From positions 143,386,734 through 143,450,733 of the forward strand of contig JAHLJT010000631.1 of NCBI GenBank assembly GCA_031308135.1: DNA of 64,000 nt, read 5' to 3'. Positions within the stretch are counted from its first letter, which is position 1. Each line of letters starts with the position of its first letter. The notes beneath the pieces are model-generated. The model did not search any database and was not told the DNA's origin. It saw nothing but the letters and a program-made list of their open reading frames with translations. Made by a program: the position numbers and the translations under genes. Source of the stretch: Acheta domesticus. Its lineage: Eukaryota; Arthropoda; Insecta; Orthoptera; Gryllidae. Shown here piece by piece: positions 1 through 15,817 of the stretch.

Positions 1-1297
1 CAAAGCTTTGGGATTTTGAAAAAGATTCTTCAAAATTTGGAGGTACTTTATATGAAGCTCCCCGGGAATTTTCAAAATTTTCTCAAAAACGGCTACAAAT
101 TTTTTCTTTAAATTTCTTGTATGAATAGAGTAAATACACTTATTAACATAGCTTAGGTCCGATTTTCACGGATAACTCTGAATTTTCGACAATTTTGAAA
201 GTTTGGATTTTTTCGGCGTCTTTCTCCAACTACAAAATTGAAGATAGAGATTTTTTCTTCAAATAAAATTTGTTCTGCATATTGAGTTCTTTCATAAAGG
301 TCATGTAAATGTTTTTCAAAATTTTAATAGTTTTCGTGCAATATTGCTTGCAATATGCGCAATTTTAAAAAATTACAAAAACAAGATTTCCTCAAAAACG
401 GCTCCAATTTTTTTCTTTAAACTTTTGGTAGGGATAGTGGTAAATGTACTATCAGATGACATAAAAGCCATATTGCTCAATAGGTTGGTTTTTTCAAAAC
501 TTACAAAAATGTAAATTTTTTCACGTGTTTCTCACGTCGATAATATTTAGATTAGCGGCGATTTTTTCACATTATTATATTTACGAGTACATGTGCTTCA
601 AATAATGTTAAGTAAAGTTTCTCGAAATCACAACCGTTTTCTGAGAAAAGTTGCTCAAAATTTTGCATTTCCCGAAACGCTGAAACACCATTTTCTCGTA
701 TATGGCTGCAAATTGTTTCTTGAAACTTTTGTAATGGATAATTACACTCTTTAGTATAGCGTAAAGTTTATTTTGGGTATTTTCTTGTTTTTTCAAAAAT
801 TACATAATTCTAATTTGTTTGAAAGATCTCTCACGTCTTTAATATGCACATTACCAGTAATTTGTAAAAATTGATTATATTTATGACTGTAAGTGCTTCA
901 AATAACTTCAAATAAAGTATTTTGAAAACTCAAAAATTTTCTGTGAAAATGAGCTTCAAATTTCGCATTTTTAGTAGCGCTAAAACGCCATTTTCTCTTA
1001 AACGGTACATAATTTTTGTGTTCTTTAATATTAGGTTTTTGTGTTCTTTAATATTCTAAAATTAATATTTCCGTTCTACCAATAGGATACAAAAAATCAA
1101 GAAAATGACAAAAAAATGTACTTTTGTCGGTGATAGATGACAGCTGGCAAGAAAGAGTTTGTGGCAATTCCGAATAGCTAGCGAAGACCCAAGTAAATAG
1201 AAAACTAATGCGGGAAAGTCTGTGCCATTCTGTAGCACCACTAGTTAAAGATACAACAATATCGGAAAGTATATTTGCCATTCTGTAGCGCCACTAG
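1..1297 (-). mobile_element. R1 repeat copy A, cut by window edge
   Basis: This is a member of an interspersed family seen six times in the window. Read on the minus strand it starts near 1244 with CTAGTGGTGCTACAG and runs toward position 1, where the window ends. A second copy of the terminal ~25 bases lies at 1273-1297, so the outer end is duplicated. The body is built from degenerate units of about 300 bp. Equivalent points (an ACGGCTACAAAT-like motif) fall near 90, 399, 704 and 1001. No open frame of substance and no terminal inverted repeat was seen. The family is not recognised; a non-autonomous DNA element (Helitron-like or other) is possible. Confidence 0.75.
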
Positions 1298-1298
1298 T

Positions 1299-2171
1299 TT
1301 TATTCTGTGTGTTTATAAGAGATTTGTTTGATTTACTGTTCTGTAATTCACTTAATATAATGGTATTGAATATTGTTATTGCTTGGTCTATTTCTGGAGG
1401 GGTATTTAATATTTTAAATTTTGGAATCGATGTTTTGACATTAGTTTTAAGTTTGTGTCAATTGATTATGTGTGTGTTGATCTGAGGAATGGGTGAGTGT
1501 GTGGGGAGTCAATCTTGTGTTGTTATTGCTACTGGTAGATGGTCTGAGTCCATTTCATGATGTACTGTGGAGAAAAATGTTTATTTGTAAAACCTATGGC
1601 TAATATATCCGGGTTCCTAGAGTGATCATATCGGTAGTAGGTTGGTTCATTGGGGGCTATTATATTTAGTTTGTGGTAGTTTATTAATTGTAGTAATTGT
1701 GTCTCAGCTGAATTATTAATTTTACACCCCCCACTGTACGTGTTTTCCATTAAAATCACCTAAGATTATAGTTGGAGTGTGTTGATTAATAATACCCCTG
1801 AGATTGGTATGTTGGTTTTTTATATTGGGGGGCTTACTACTATGCTACTATGAGGGTAGTTTCCAGATTGTTGTTATTATTGAACTTAACTGCAGCTGTT
1901 TCAATACCAGGGGTTGGTAGTAATATTATTTGATAGCATGGCATTGTGCTCTTTATGAGTATCATTACTCCTTCTCCTTTATTATTTTGTTTGTCTGTTG
2001 TGATTATTTTAGAATCTGGTAAGCTGAATTTTATACTGTTGTATAAATGTGTTTCAGTTATACATGAAAAAATCAATCTTCTTAGAAGAATTTTAGTTCA
2101 TTGACTTTATTCATTATTCCATTTGCATTCCAATTAAGTATGATTATTTTATTAATTTGTGTTTGTTGCAT
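1299..2171 (-). pseudogene. Jockey-like LINE ORF2, endonuclease part
   Basis: On the minus strand a start at 2171 opens with MQQTQINKIIILNWNANGI. It carries the N-terminal motif of apurinic-like endonucleases of Jockey-clade retrotransposons. A stop follows after about 29 residues. In a shifted frame come SCITETHL (catalytic Glu region), then NEPTYYRYDHSRNPDIL, and finally MDSDHLPVAI with the SDH motif near 1545. A linker with PPEIDQAITIFN follows down to about 1320. The endonuclease would nick target DNA for target-primed reverse transcription. The reverse transcriptase that should follow is missing: repeat copy A begins at 1297. Stops and frameshifts make it a pseudogene. Confidence 0.85.
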
Positions 2172-3117
2172 AATTATTATTAATGTATGCTTGGATGGAT
2201 GATTGAATGTTGTTTATTATGGATGGTATAATTGAGTTGATTATATTGATAATGTGAGTAACTATCGTATTGATCAAGGAGTTGAGAAAGCTGTTCTCGT
2301 TTGTGTGTGCATGAGAGTTTGGATTTTGGAGATTATTATGTTGATTAAAATTTTGAGCTGTGTTTCTGTTTGTGTCTAAAGTTTGGGATATTTTGAGTGG
2401 TTCTCAGTCAGGGAATATTAGTTTGGGGATTTTGAGGTGGCGCTGTTGAAGATTCATTGGTTTTAGTTCTGTTTTGGGGATTGTTGAGGTTAGAGTTTTG
2501 ACTGTTTTTTTTATAATAAGGGCATTCTAGTGTTCTGAGGTCTTCTCGGTGGTTTCCTTGGTTATTTTGGTATTGATTTCCTTGCTAAAGTTCGAGATGT
2601 TAGTTATATTTGCTACATAGATTGGCGGGATTTTAACTGATTCTGACACATTTGGCGAGGTTTCATTTATGTAACTAAATCAATTTTGATAGTTGGGTTC
2701 TATTTCACTGCTCAGTGGCTGAAATATGTTGCCAGTGGGGACCGTATATGAATATTGCGTTGAACTGTCTATACTGGCTTGTTTTGATTGCAGATTAGAC
2801 CTTTTTCTTTCGTTAGCCGAGGTAACATCATCAGAAGGACGTTTTAAATTTTGCCCTGCGGCATGTTGTCCTGAAGCGTTATCTTTCAGTGAGTCCAGGT
2901 TTTGCTGTCCGAACGAGGTCTGTTGATTTAGCTGAGGTCCCATTGTTGTTTGACTTGGTTGAGAATCCATTGATGTAACTTCTGAAGTGACGGTTTCCGT
3001 TGCTTCTTTATACAACATCGATACATTTAGTTCTGGGATGGGGTAATCACTATTTAGGGCATTACTGATGTGCTGCCCGGTTATCGGGCAGTACTCGTTG
3101 TGCATATTGCGTAGCAC
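2172..3117 (-). pseudogene. Jockey-like LINE ORF1 (gag-like)
   Basis: This region lies directly upstream of the endonuclease ORF on the same strand. An open frame of 145 residues starts at 3117 (MLRNMHNEYCPITGQHISNA). It is rich in Ser, Gln, Thr and Asn, as is usual for the N-terminus of Jockey ORF1 proteins. Past its stop near 2680, other frames continue with IPPIYVANITNISNF, resembling the segment before the zinc knuckles of this family, and then an Asn/Ile-rich stretch. No CCHC knuckles were found, so that part is deleted or degraded. The assignment rests mainly on position and composition. Confidence 0.6.
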
Positions 3118-3370
3118 TCACAAGTGGCACTGTTTCCACAGTCCACAACAGGGCCCTTCAACTCCCATATAACGTGGTGGCAGTGACCTCTAGTGTTGAG
3201 ATCACTGCGTGGTGGAGATCATTATAGTGGCGCACTCTCCTGTAGCACCTTCTTACAGGAACTAAAATACCAACAGCTGCTAACGATACTTCAAACGAGT
3301 GAGGCTGCTACATAGGTACGCATTACTCTCAGTCAGGCGCGTAATGCTTCAAAAGATAGCGTCGATGTTC
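3118..3370 (-). other. probable 5' UTR of the Jockey-like LINE
   Basis: This GC-richer segment lies upstream of the ORF1 start, before the AT-rich background resumes. It has no open frame. The element boundary near 3340-3370 is inferred from the change in composition; no target duplication was recognised. Confidence 0.35.
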
Positions 3371-4299
3371 GCGCTTTCTTCAGTGGTTTCTTTTAATAAT
3401 ATATTATGAATAATTGAACATTTAGAAGACACTTTTCGTACTTCACACAATTTAGCCAATTTTTAGGTGCGGATGTTGCCGAGATTGTACCCGGAAACAC
3501 TAGCACCACCTTCGAGGTTTGTCCCCGTTTTGATGGAGAGTTGCAGGGCAGTGGTCCAAAAGATTTTCGCTGGTTCACCGTCTTTTCTACATCACACGGC
3601 TATCACTGTTCACAACGATAAGAGAGGTCCGTTCGGTTCAACAGTCGAGCGCGGAATGAGGAGCGGTCTTAGTAGACAACAGTAACCTTATCTTTCGTCC
3701 AAACGTTATATTGTTCCACACCTTCATGGGAGAATGGAATTTCTCTTGCTGGGTGCTTGCCATGTCTTAGTTTAGTGTAGTGTAATTAAGACTAAAGAAT
3801 TTTTTTAGATTTTTAAATGTTACACACGTTGTTTTCATCACATTTGTAATTTTAATATTAAATGTTATAGGTTAAGTTCTTCATAATGTTACCAAGTACT
3901 AATGGAAAGAATGTAACACGTCTCTCATTTCCATTACATCAAGTTTATGTATTTATAAATGTTAAATGATCATTTGATTTATCTATGCAACTTACGTGTT
4001 ACCTGTTGAAATATTATAAAAAAGTGACCGTGGCAGCATATTATATAGTTCCGCACACCTTGTATGGGATTAAATGTAATTCTAATGTTTAGGATAATTA
4101 TTTCAACATCAATTCATTAATTAAAGACAATATCATTAAGATTTTTCTTTTACACCTTAATGTACGTACTCACACAATAATATAAATGTTAATACTTGTT
4201 TTGTTTCAATCTTACAATAAATCTATGTATATCCAATCTATAATTGCATTAATGTGATCTTTTTATTTTAGATATTAGCTATATAAATGTTTTAAACGC
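3371..4299. other. AT-rich region, no recognised gene
   Basis: A moderately GC block at 3460-3700 has short open frames on both strands that match nothing I recognise. From 3700 to 4300 the sequence is AT-rich with no structure beyond short A/T runs. The last part may be the 3' end of a retroelement, because it runs into a CTGATGA...GAAA motif and an AATAAA-rich tail. Confidence 0.5.
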
Positions 4300-4345
4300 C
4301 TGATGATGGAGGTACACTTCTGAATTCCGAAAAGTAGCCATGCTA
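4300..4345 (+). ncRNA. hammerhead-like core (weak)
   Basis: CTGATGA at 4300-4306 is followed 22 bases later by CGAAA at 4328-4332. A GGA/TCC pairing can form between them, and a TAGC-CAT-GCTA hairpin lies just after at 4335-4345. This order resembles the conserved core of hammerhead ribozymes found at Penelope-like and related retroelement ends. The cleavage triplet and stem I are not convincing, so this may be only a degenerate retroelement 3' end. Confidence 0.2.
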
Positions 4346-4425
4346 AATTATTGTACATAGTACGTTTTAATAAATAAATAGTATGACTGCCTAAAAAAGC
4401 AATTGTAACTTTTATTAAACAAATG

Positions 4426-8567
<4,142 letters not shown>

Positions 8568-8642
<75 letters not shown>
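8568..8642 (+). repeat. (TAA)n microsatellite
   Basis: About 25 uninterrupted TAA units separate copy 1 of the Dong-like LINE from the next fragment. It can be read as target sequence, as the element's 3' tail, or as both. Confidence 0.97.
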
Positions 8643-8643
<1 letters not shown>

Positions 8644-9042
8644 GTCTGCAATAGGTAGTTTGGCGGTGCCTTTAGCCGAATACATTTTCGGTCTAGTGAA
8701 CTGGACTGAGCAGGAAATTCGCATCATGAATCGAAAAACCAGAAAACTGCTTACAATGCATCATATTGCTCACCCTCAAGCTGATGTACATAGAATTTAT
8801 GTGTCACGTATGGAGCTCTGGGATTTGTTCCGCAAAATTTGTGTAAGAATTTTTGATTCCCAGGTAATTCAAAAGATTGAGAAATGCAAGAAATCGCTTT
8901 ATTTGGAACAGCCCACATTTTGCGCAAAGTATTGTAGAGGCATCGACGACAGCTCCTGGATCGGCTCCTTAGGTAGCTGGTTGCAACCTGGTGTAGATTT
9001 TATATTCAACCGACTCATTACATCTTTAGTCGTAATATGGTG

Positions 9043-9043
<1 letters not shown>
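8643..9043 (+). mobile_element. Dong/R4-like LINE fragment, internally deleted
   Basis: Positions 8645-8812 match 7358-7525 of copy 1 closely (SLAVPLAEYIFGLVNWTEQEIR). The sequence then jumps into a region related to the element's 3' end, and 9008-9043 matches the 3' terminus of copy 1 (CCGACTCATTACATCTTTAG). It is therefore truncated at the 5' side and has lost most of the C-terminal coding region. It is bounded on both sides by TAA arrays. Confidence 0.85.

Positions 9044-9112
<69 letters not shown>
9044..9112 (+). repeat. (TAA)n microsatellite
   Basis: This third TAA array, about 23 units, follows the 3' end of the LINE fragment. The polyasparagine reading frame over it is an artefact. 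Confidence 0.97.
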
Positions 9113-9113
<1 letters not shown>

Positions 9114-9776
9114 TCTTAATTTCTGGCAAGGCTCACTTCCTAAACAAATTTAATGCAAATTCAAATTCCCGCTTGTAAAGTGTAATTATTCTTATTGGAC
9201 GGATCATCTAACAGCGGATGTTTGTACGAAGCATCTGGCAACTCTGTTTAAAGTATTTTTTTATTGTGAACGACATTTAGTGTTAAAATCTTGATAGTAA
9301 TCTACAACTTCTTTGTTGTAATGGAAATAGTATAATCATTTCTTATTGATTTCATTTACTTTTATATTCTACGCTGTAAATATGATTGCAAACGTCTGTA
9401 CTGTAAAAGTAAGTTGACTGCAAAAGTTACGCATTCGTACTGTTTCTTTTGAACCCCTGCGGGTCAAAAAGGAGGACAAATAATGTCGGTTAGCAGATTC
9501 TGAGGAAAGACTAAGTGTGAATTTGATTGGTACAGCAGCGGGTAAAAGATACAGTATCCTTCAGAAATTTGCTAAAACCTGCTTTGTCATTAACAATTCA
9601 ACACGCAATGAACGGTCCTGAACTTTTGAAGACGGCAGGCAACCTGACGACAGCACCAACAGCCTTTTCATTTGGGTATTATATAATTAAATTTCATTTG
9701 AAAATAATAAATTATGAATGAACACATGTTCTGGTTTGTACTCTTGGCATGCCAGTCATTCAGAATGTTGATAAAA
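9113..9776. other. AT-rich region, nothing recognised
   Basis: Only short open frames and no repeat structure were seen. The 64-codon frame at 9527-9721 has no recognisable domain. Confidence 0.6.
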
Positions 9777-9960
9777 CAGTAAACCCTTGTCAGCAAGAAC
9801 TCGCATAACACGAAATTCGTCGTAAAACCAACAAACTTTGGGTCCCGCCAAAGAAACGTAATAATGAGGATTATATATAAAAATAGGAAAACACGAATTT
9901 TTATAAGAAGAACACCGGTTGGTTCAGTCCCTTGGAACTCGTGTTAACAAGGGTTTTCTG
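9777..9960. mobile_element. Tigger/pogo-like MITE
   Basis: The left end CAGTAAACCCTTGT and the reverse complement of the right end CAGAAAACCCTTGT form inverted repeats of about 16 bp with one mismatch. The CAG start and the TA following the right end fit pogo/Tigger elements, which duplicate TA; the left flank has lost its TA. At 184 bp it has no coding capacity. Confidence 0.65.
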
Positions 9961-11261
9961 TAGATTATCTGGAACTTATATATTTTTGATCAAATACTGC
10001 TTGTTTATAAACACAGTAGGATAAGGAAACGATATTTCCACATTTACAAACAAAATCGAGATCTGAATCATTTTCGAATATGTACGCATTTGATTATAGC
10101 CATAAACCTAATTATTTGTTCATCTTTGTTGAAACGAATGCGTACCCATAAAACCGTAGATAATAAATACGCTCTAAATACTAACGGGAAATCATAGATT
10201 TCTTCTCCTTTATTGAATCAACACAAGAGTGTTCCTGGCTCAGATTTTCTCTCTAATGTACTACATTCGCGTCTTGCCTAATAATCTACCGATTTCTTCC
10301 CCGGAAGTCTAAAAGTCATTATCATGTTGAATCATTAATCTCGTTTAGGAAATTGTCGAATCTCTCTCGATTATTCATTACTATGATTACATTACATGAT
10401 AATATGAAATTGATTAGTTCCGGAAAGTAGTCAAGTGTCTATATGAGAAAAAAATCTCTAAATTTCGATTTGAAGGGATCTCAGGGTTTGTTTCTAGAAA
10501 CAACCCAATGAATCAAAACCTTCCACTTTGCATAAGATAACGGAGATTATACTGGCAAGTATTACGTTTTTTTCATAATTGTTCACAAGAAAAAATGAAT
10601 TGCGTGATTTTCTTTCCTTTGTTGTAGAAATATTCCATAACGCAAATAAGAAAGTTGCGTTGTATGCAAGTAAAATTACCACTAACTAAAACTGACAGAT
10701 TGATGAGCATCATTGCATATATTATACATACGCGTTTTCAAACCTGTATCTTTAATACAGTCAGAGAGTTCTAAGATTCCCATTGACACAATTATTTGTG
10801 ATTTATTTTGCCCTTTTCTTACAAAAGATTTTGTTAGAAAAACGTATTCATTGGTTTCGCTTTAAATTTTATAATTTCGATTTCTCATTTTGGTTTTTAA
10901 TGTTTGTGAAATAAATTTATTTACCTCTCAGTTTTGATTTTTTTTTGGTAAAAAATTATAGTTAGGTTTTTATTGAAGAGACACTGTTAAAAATTCAACG
11001 TTTTACCTTCACACCATAGTAAAATACTCAGACATGTAGAGTTTCTTTGGGACATCAATTCCGATGACAGTCAAAGGAATATTATTTGTTAGCATTTTAT
11101 CAATGTTTGATTATTATTTTACTTATTTGCCTGCAGAAGTTTTTAGAAATAGCACTTAGAAATCATTTGAAAACACTATGAACGGAAACATCATGCCTGT
11201 TGCACTTCCAAAACAATCTGTTTGAATACATCAGCATTGAATGAAGTTGGTGTTACCACGA
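9961..11261. other. AT-rich region, nothing recognised
   Basis: This is AT-rich DNA with short open frames only. I saw no splice-flanked exon, repeat or element end. Confidence 0.6.
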
Positions 11262-11545
11262 ACAATAAGTAGACGCGACTGTTATGCGATTCCGCACCAG
11301 AAACGAAACGGAACCGCCAGGAAGCGGCGTTGAAGAAGCGAATGGGAGGAACTGAGAGCGGCGCCCGATCCCGCAGCTGATTGCGAGCACGCGCACGCGC
11401 ACGCGCACTCGCTCGATGGAAAGCGCGCGGACGTCGCCGCAGATGCCCTCGATAGCGCAGGAATTTTGTAAAGCACCCGAGCGCTTATCCAAAGCATCGT
11501 GCTCGGATAAGGAAATGAGTACTGGGGCACTGTAACAGGTGTACC
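11262..11545. other. CpG-rich island with (GCGCAC)n core
   Basis: An abrupt GC- and CpG-rich block within AT-rich flanks holds a short GCGCAC tandem at about 11390-11412. Overlapping open frames on several strands reflect composition. It may be a gene-proximal CpG island or a GC-rich repeat; no exon is recognised. Confidence 0.5.
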
Positions 11546-12162
11546 AGCGTATCAGCCGCATGTGCTTTCCAGATATGCGAAATTGAAGGAGAAAATATTA
11601 AACGACATAATTTCGAACTTAGCTTTTCATGTACGTTGCGGGTACTAATTACGTTAACTTGACTATTTTACATTACGAAGGCATTAATGAAAGATACAAG
11701 ATTTACTCAGAGTTTGAATTAAGACTAATACTATTTTTTATTAAAATGTAGGCATAATGCATTTTACTTATAACTACTATATTAAATATTTCAATTTTCT
11801 AGTGAAAAAAGGGAACTTGAGAAAAAGTGAGCAGTGATTCACGATATTTGCTACCGCCAATCTCATGCAAATTTTATTTTGTAGCTTATTACAAACCTGG
11901 TTTAATCAAATAAATCGTTCCTTTGTAGAGCATAAATGTTGCTGTGGTGAACAATTAATCACATTTACTACTTTGTTATTTGGGTAGCAAATTTACAATG
12001 ATACATAGACTCGCTTTATACAAAAACAAAATAATAAATCCTTGAATATTCTATAGCAAATATTCTATTGCAGCGTTTAAATTTCTAAGAAAAATCACTT
12101 GGAATAAATGGTGAATTTGGACCAAATAAACAAAATGGTGTAAATATTGAGAGCGCATCATC
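11546..12162. other. AT-rich region, nothing recognised
   Basis: There are no open frames of note and no repeats recognised. Confidence 0.6.
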
Positions 12163-12629
12163 GGACATGGTCGCCTGGATAGCCGAGATCGCTAAGTTTA
12201 AAGAGCCGTGACTGCCTCGTGCCTGAAAGATCGCGGGTTCGAATCCCGCCTGGTTCTTGGATATTTGTGTGTGTCGTGTACAGTATTCGAGTTCGTCTAC
12301 TGCAGTGGAGGTCTTCTACTGGTGGCAGTGGCACGCGTCGTGGCATCGTAGCAGGCCTTGAGCTTCTCTACACAACTAACGTCGGGAAAGGAAACTATCA
12401 GAAACCCTCCCGTTTTACAGTAGGAGTGGCGTTGTTTCTGGTGGGGGGGGTAATGAACTGCGTGGGGGGGGGGCGATTTCGTCGTGCCACTCGTGCCACG
12501 GACTCCTGCTCGTGGCATCGACCTTGACAATACCGGTCTACTATTACCGTTACCTCAATATTACTTACAGTTGTCGCAATATGACCTTAGTAGCCGAAAA
12601 GCGACCTTAAATAAGTAAATTAAAAAAAA
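12163..12629 (+). mobile_element. tRNA-derived SINE
   Basis: The head has an A box (TGGATAGCCGAGATCG, about 12176) and a B box (GGTTCGAATCC, 12236-12246) with a CGCGG/CCGCC T-arm, as in a class II tRNA (Ser/Leu type). These are internal RNA polymerase III promoter parts. The body runs to CGACCTTAAATAAGTAAAT and an A9 tail at 12622-12630. ATCATC occurs before the head (12157) and after the tail (12630), a possible short target duplication. The acceptor stem does not pair as in a true tRNA, so this is a SINE and not a tRNA gene. G runs at 12444 and 12464 lie in the body. Confidence 0.75.
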
Positions 12630-12635
12630 ATCATC

Positions 12636-13124
12636 TAATATGAATGAGAAGACATGCTGTTAGCCTGATAGTCAAGACACTAATACATTTTGAAGGTACG
12701 AATTTGTATAAATATCAAATGTTTTGATTTTATTTTCAATTATTTCAGAAATTTTTAGGTTAAGTATTCAGGGTAAAATGTAACAACCTACGATTTTTAG
12801 AATTAGTTTAAGTATAAAACTCAAATTAAAACATTAATACAATTTTAAAAAGGCAAATGAAACTATATTAATCAAATTAATACAGAAAATATCTGCAGAC
12901 TTATAGCATCAAAGAGGAGACTGGTACTTGATGGCTTGATTATATGATGATTCATGACACCTACTAATACGTTTTATGAATAACAAAATAGAGAACATCA
13001 AACAAGGTAGGAAAAGCACATCAAATAGAATGACAGCTGGAAGATTCCGAAAACAGTTCTCATGAATGTCATACTAAAGGAGACCATTTTAAAGAAAAAT
13101 TCGAATCACCATTATCTTCTGGGT
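12636..13124. other. AT-rich region, nothing recognised
   Basis: Only short frames; no recognisable element. Confidence 0.6.
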
Positions 13125-13395
13125 CACAAAGCCGCTCTCTGGAGAGCACCTGATTTGAAGTCGACTGTCGTGCAGGTGTGGTGTAAGGCTGCAATCGCTT
13201 TGCCCCACGCCGCGCGCACGTCTTGGCCAATGCAGAGCGGCGCGGCGTGGCCTCTTTCCACCAGAGGCGCTGGCCGTGGCCGCCGAGACGCGACATTTCC
13301 TTCGCCTCCCCCCTCGCCCCTCGCCCCCCCACTCCCACACACGACTTCTGCCGCCGGCAACCTACGGCACTCTGTCATTATTCCTTCCTGCGTAT
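13125..13395. other. CpG-rich island
   Basis: This GC-rich block has C-rich runs at 13308-13340 and open frames on five strands/frames at once, which argues for composition and not coding. It has no recognisable domain. Confidence 0.5.
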
Positions 13396-14254
13396 ATATC
13401 ACGTGAGTGTAGTTGCAAATGTCAAAATGCATTTAGTCCGGAGAAATGCCAAAGATAATGCGTTTTGTTCATTATTCCAACAGATGAGGTATGTTTTACC
13501 ATCAGTGTCACAAATCATTTATAAATAATGTTTAATATGTAATATAGTGTAGTAATCTGTAAAGTGTGTAATGTGTAACACAACAAAACTGACCCATGAA
13601 ACTTTCGAAAATCGTTATTTTTTCTATTTTATAATGTTCACCTCTTCGATATTATCACAACTGTGTATAAATACGTCTTTTTCATTATAATATAATATGA
13701 ATGATAAGTACCGTCAGAAAAATTCATTACTTACCAACCATGTAAGTCAAATGTATTTTCAACTTCGAAATGTCAAAGCTCCCAGCGCAGCTGAAGCACA
13801 ATATTTTAAATTAGTTTTAGGAATCGAAGAATCTAAATGAAAAGTACTTTTCAGAACTTTAGATTGCGCCGTTGAAATACAAATCGTGTCCAGATCCTGA
13901 AGAACGCAAATATGGTTGTAAATATTTGTACTCTGCCTTTTGTTTATTTGTCAAAAATTCTTCTATTGATAAATAATTCCTTTTCGTCGCTATATTTGTA
14001 TTCCGGGACTTATCAATTTAGATGTGATTCTACAATGTATTCCTCATAAGTTAACTCCAAAAAATAATACTTCTTAGGAAATAACATTTTGTATACATTT
14101 TGTGAAGGAAAAATTAGTAAGATTTCATTATTAATTACACGACACAATTTCACTATAACTTCGCGAGGAGGGTGAAAACAGAAAAATAAGTACATTAACG
14201 TAATAATGTGCGTATCTTTGTCAAACAGAAGTTCACATATCGCAAACGAATACG
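13396..14254. other. AT-rich region, nothing recognised
   Basis: AT-rich, with no supported feature. Confidence 0.6.
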
Positions 14255-14600
14255 CAACTCTCTCCGGCGTGGACTACCTTGTCGAAGGGAGCGCGACCGC
14301 CATTTGCATTCCGCGGGCCCTCGCGTCGCGCCGTGAACTATTCCCACGTGCCGCGTGGCGCGGTGCGGCGCGGCGCGGCGGTCAGCGCGCAGTCACGACC
14401 GCGCGTCTTAATAGGAAAGTAAAAGCGCAACGCGACGCGACGCGACGCGACGCGACAGGACGCGAGTGGGGTTCCGCCTCGATGAGCAAAGGAGAGCACC
14501 CGATGAGAAGGCGGCGCGGACGCGCATTTCAAGAGCCCTGCCTAAAGAGAAACTTGGGGTGGAGCGGGAGGAGCTGCATTTTCACGAATGCGATTTGTAC
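14255..14600. other. CpG-rich island with (GCGAC)n
   Basis: A GC-rich block contains a pentanucleotide array (GCGAC) of about five units at 14430-14457. GGAAAGTAAAAGCG precedes it. A close variant of that string (GAAAGTAAAAGCG, reverse strand) and the same pentamer array recur in the island at 43.9-44.2 kb. The 150-codon frame through it is Arg/Ala-rich and probably non-coding. Confidence 0.5.
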
Positions 14601-15817
14601 TTTCGCTAGATTGGAGCTGTTTAGTTGTTTGGTGAGAGATGAACGTGCACGCACATAAAAATCTTCTGGTGAAAATATGAAGACGTGATTAAACCGGTCA
14701 AAATACTATCGAACGACCCAAAATATTTTAAGCGATTATGACATTCCATATTTGTTAGTATTCAAGTTAGAATATTTCACTAACAATAAGTATTTGAGAT
14801 GATTTTCGAGATGCGACTTTTATTCATCAAAGAACCGATATGTTCCCTCTAAAACTAAAATAAGACGTTATTTGGGTGTTATTTTGCCTGTAAGATGGGT
14901 CTTATTATGTATTTAATTTTTTCCCTTCATAATAAAATATCTTAGAAGAATACTACTACTTCCCGAGCTGGATTCCTTTTTAAAAGAAATTTTTAAAAGA
15001 AATTTCGTATTTACATGTTAGCAAATAGTATACGGTCACTAACTTTAATTGTCTGTCACACGCTATAACTTGAATTTTTTTATTGTATTCACATAATAGG
15101 TTGTTACAGTGGATGCCAAAAAAAATATTTATAATTGTAGAAAAGTTCGTTCCAAATAAAACAAAAATCATGTTAACATTAATATAAAAAATATAAAACA
15201 AATAAACCAAAATATTAGGACCATTTTAGTATTCCGACACCCTTCTTAACTTGACAATTCTTACATGGTATTATTACGTCAGCATATGGTAGGGTAACCT
15301 TTTCTGTGAAATTACTTTTTTCAATCGATTCGGCAAACTTGCAGCAATTTTTCTTATGTATAAACTGTCTGTAGACACTCTGCCAGTACACACAGAAATA
15401 TAACGAGGTTTCGCCGCAAACGAGACGTTTGCAACGTTTCTTATTTTTTACAGACACCAAGCCGCCGAGTAGCGCCAGTACTGGTAATCGTGGGTCACGT
15501 CGAGGCCTTCGACCTCCGACGTCACCATCGGGGATTCCAATTCATGAACCAAATCTAACAAGGCTAACCTTCATCTACGCGTCCAAAATTTTTACCGTAA
15601 CTCGGGAACACCAAAATGACCGTTCTTTCCGTTAACCTTGCCATTGTCATTTCTGTGCCCTCGCCCACACTAAAGTCTAGACTTCAATGTTTGATTATCA
15701 AGGCCTTTCTTTCAAAACTTTCCTGATTCAACTTATCGTCCAGTGGGGCTGACATCCATCCTCCCAGTAATGGCTCCAGCACAGCATCAGTCCTAGTTAC
15801 ATCTCTTGCATAAGAAA
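14601..15817. other. mixed intergenic DNA, nothing recognised
   Basis: A frame on the minus strand at 15215-15460 contains several Cys and His residues but fits no zinc-finger spacing I know. A GC-richer patch lies at 15450-15545. Neither is supported as a gene. Confidence 0.5.

Noticed and set aside
1..1244. CRISPR-like or satellite array from the repeated motifs
   Set aside because: Units are ~300 bp, degenerate and part of a dispersed family with defined ends; no short direct repeats with unique spacers.
2806..2832. Minus-strand CTGATGA, GTTA/TAAC stem and GAAA: a third hammerhead-like core
   Set aside because: It lies inside the ORF1 coding text of the Jockey-like LINE and lacks flanking stems I and III; treated as coincidence.
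12168..12250. A tRNA gene with a good A box and B box
   Set aside because: The acceptor ends do not pair, and a long SINE body with an A tail follows; called a SINE. The same applies at 21968-22045.
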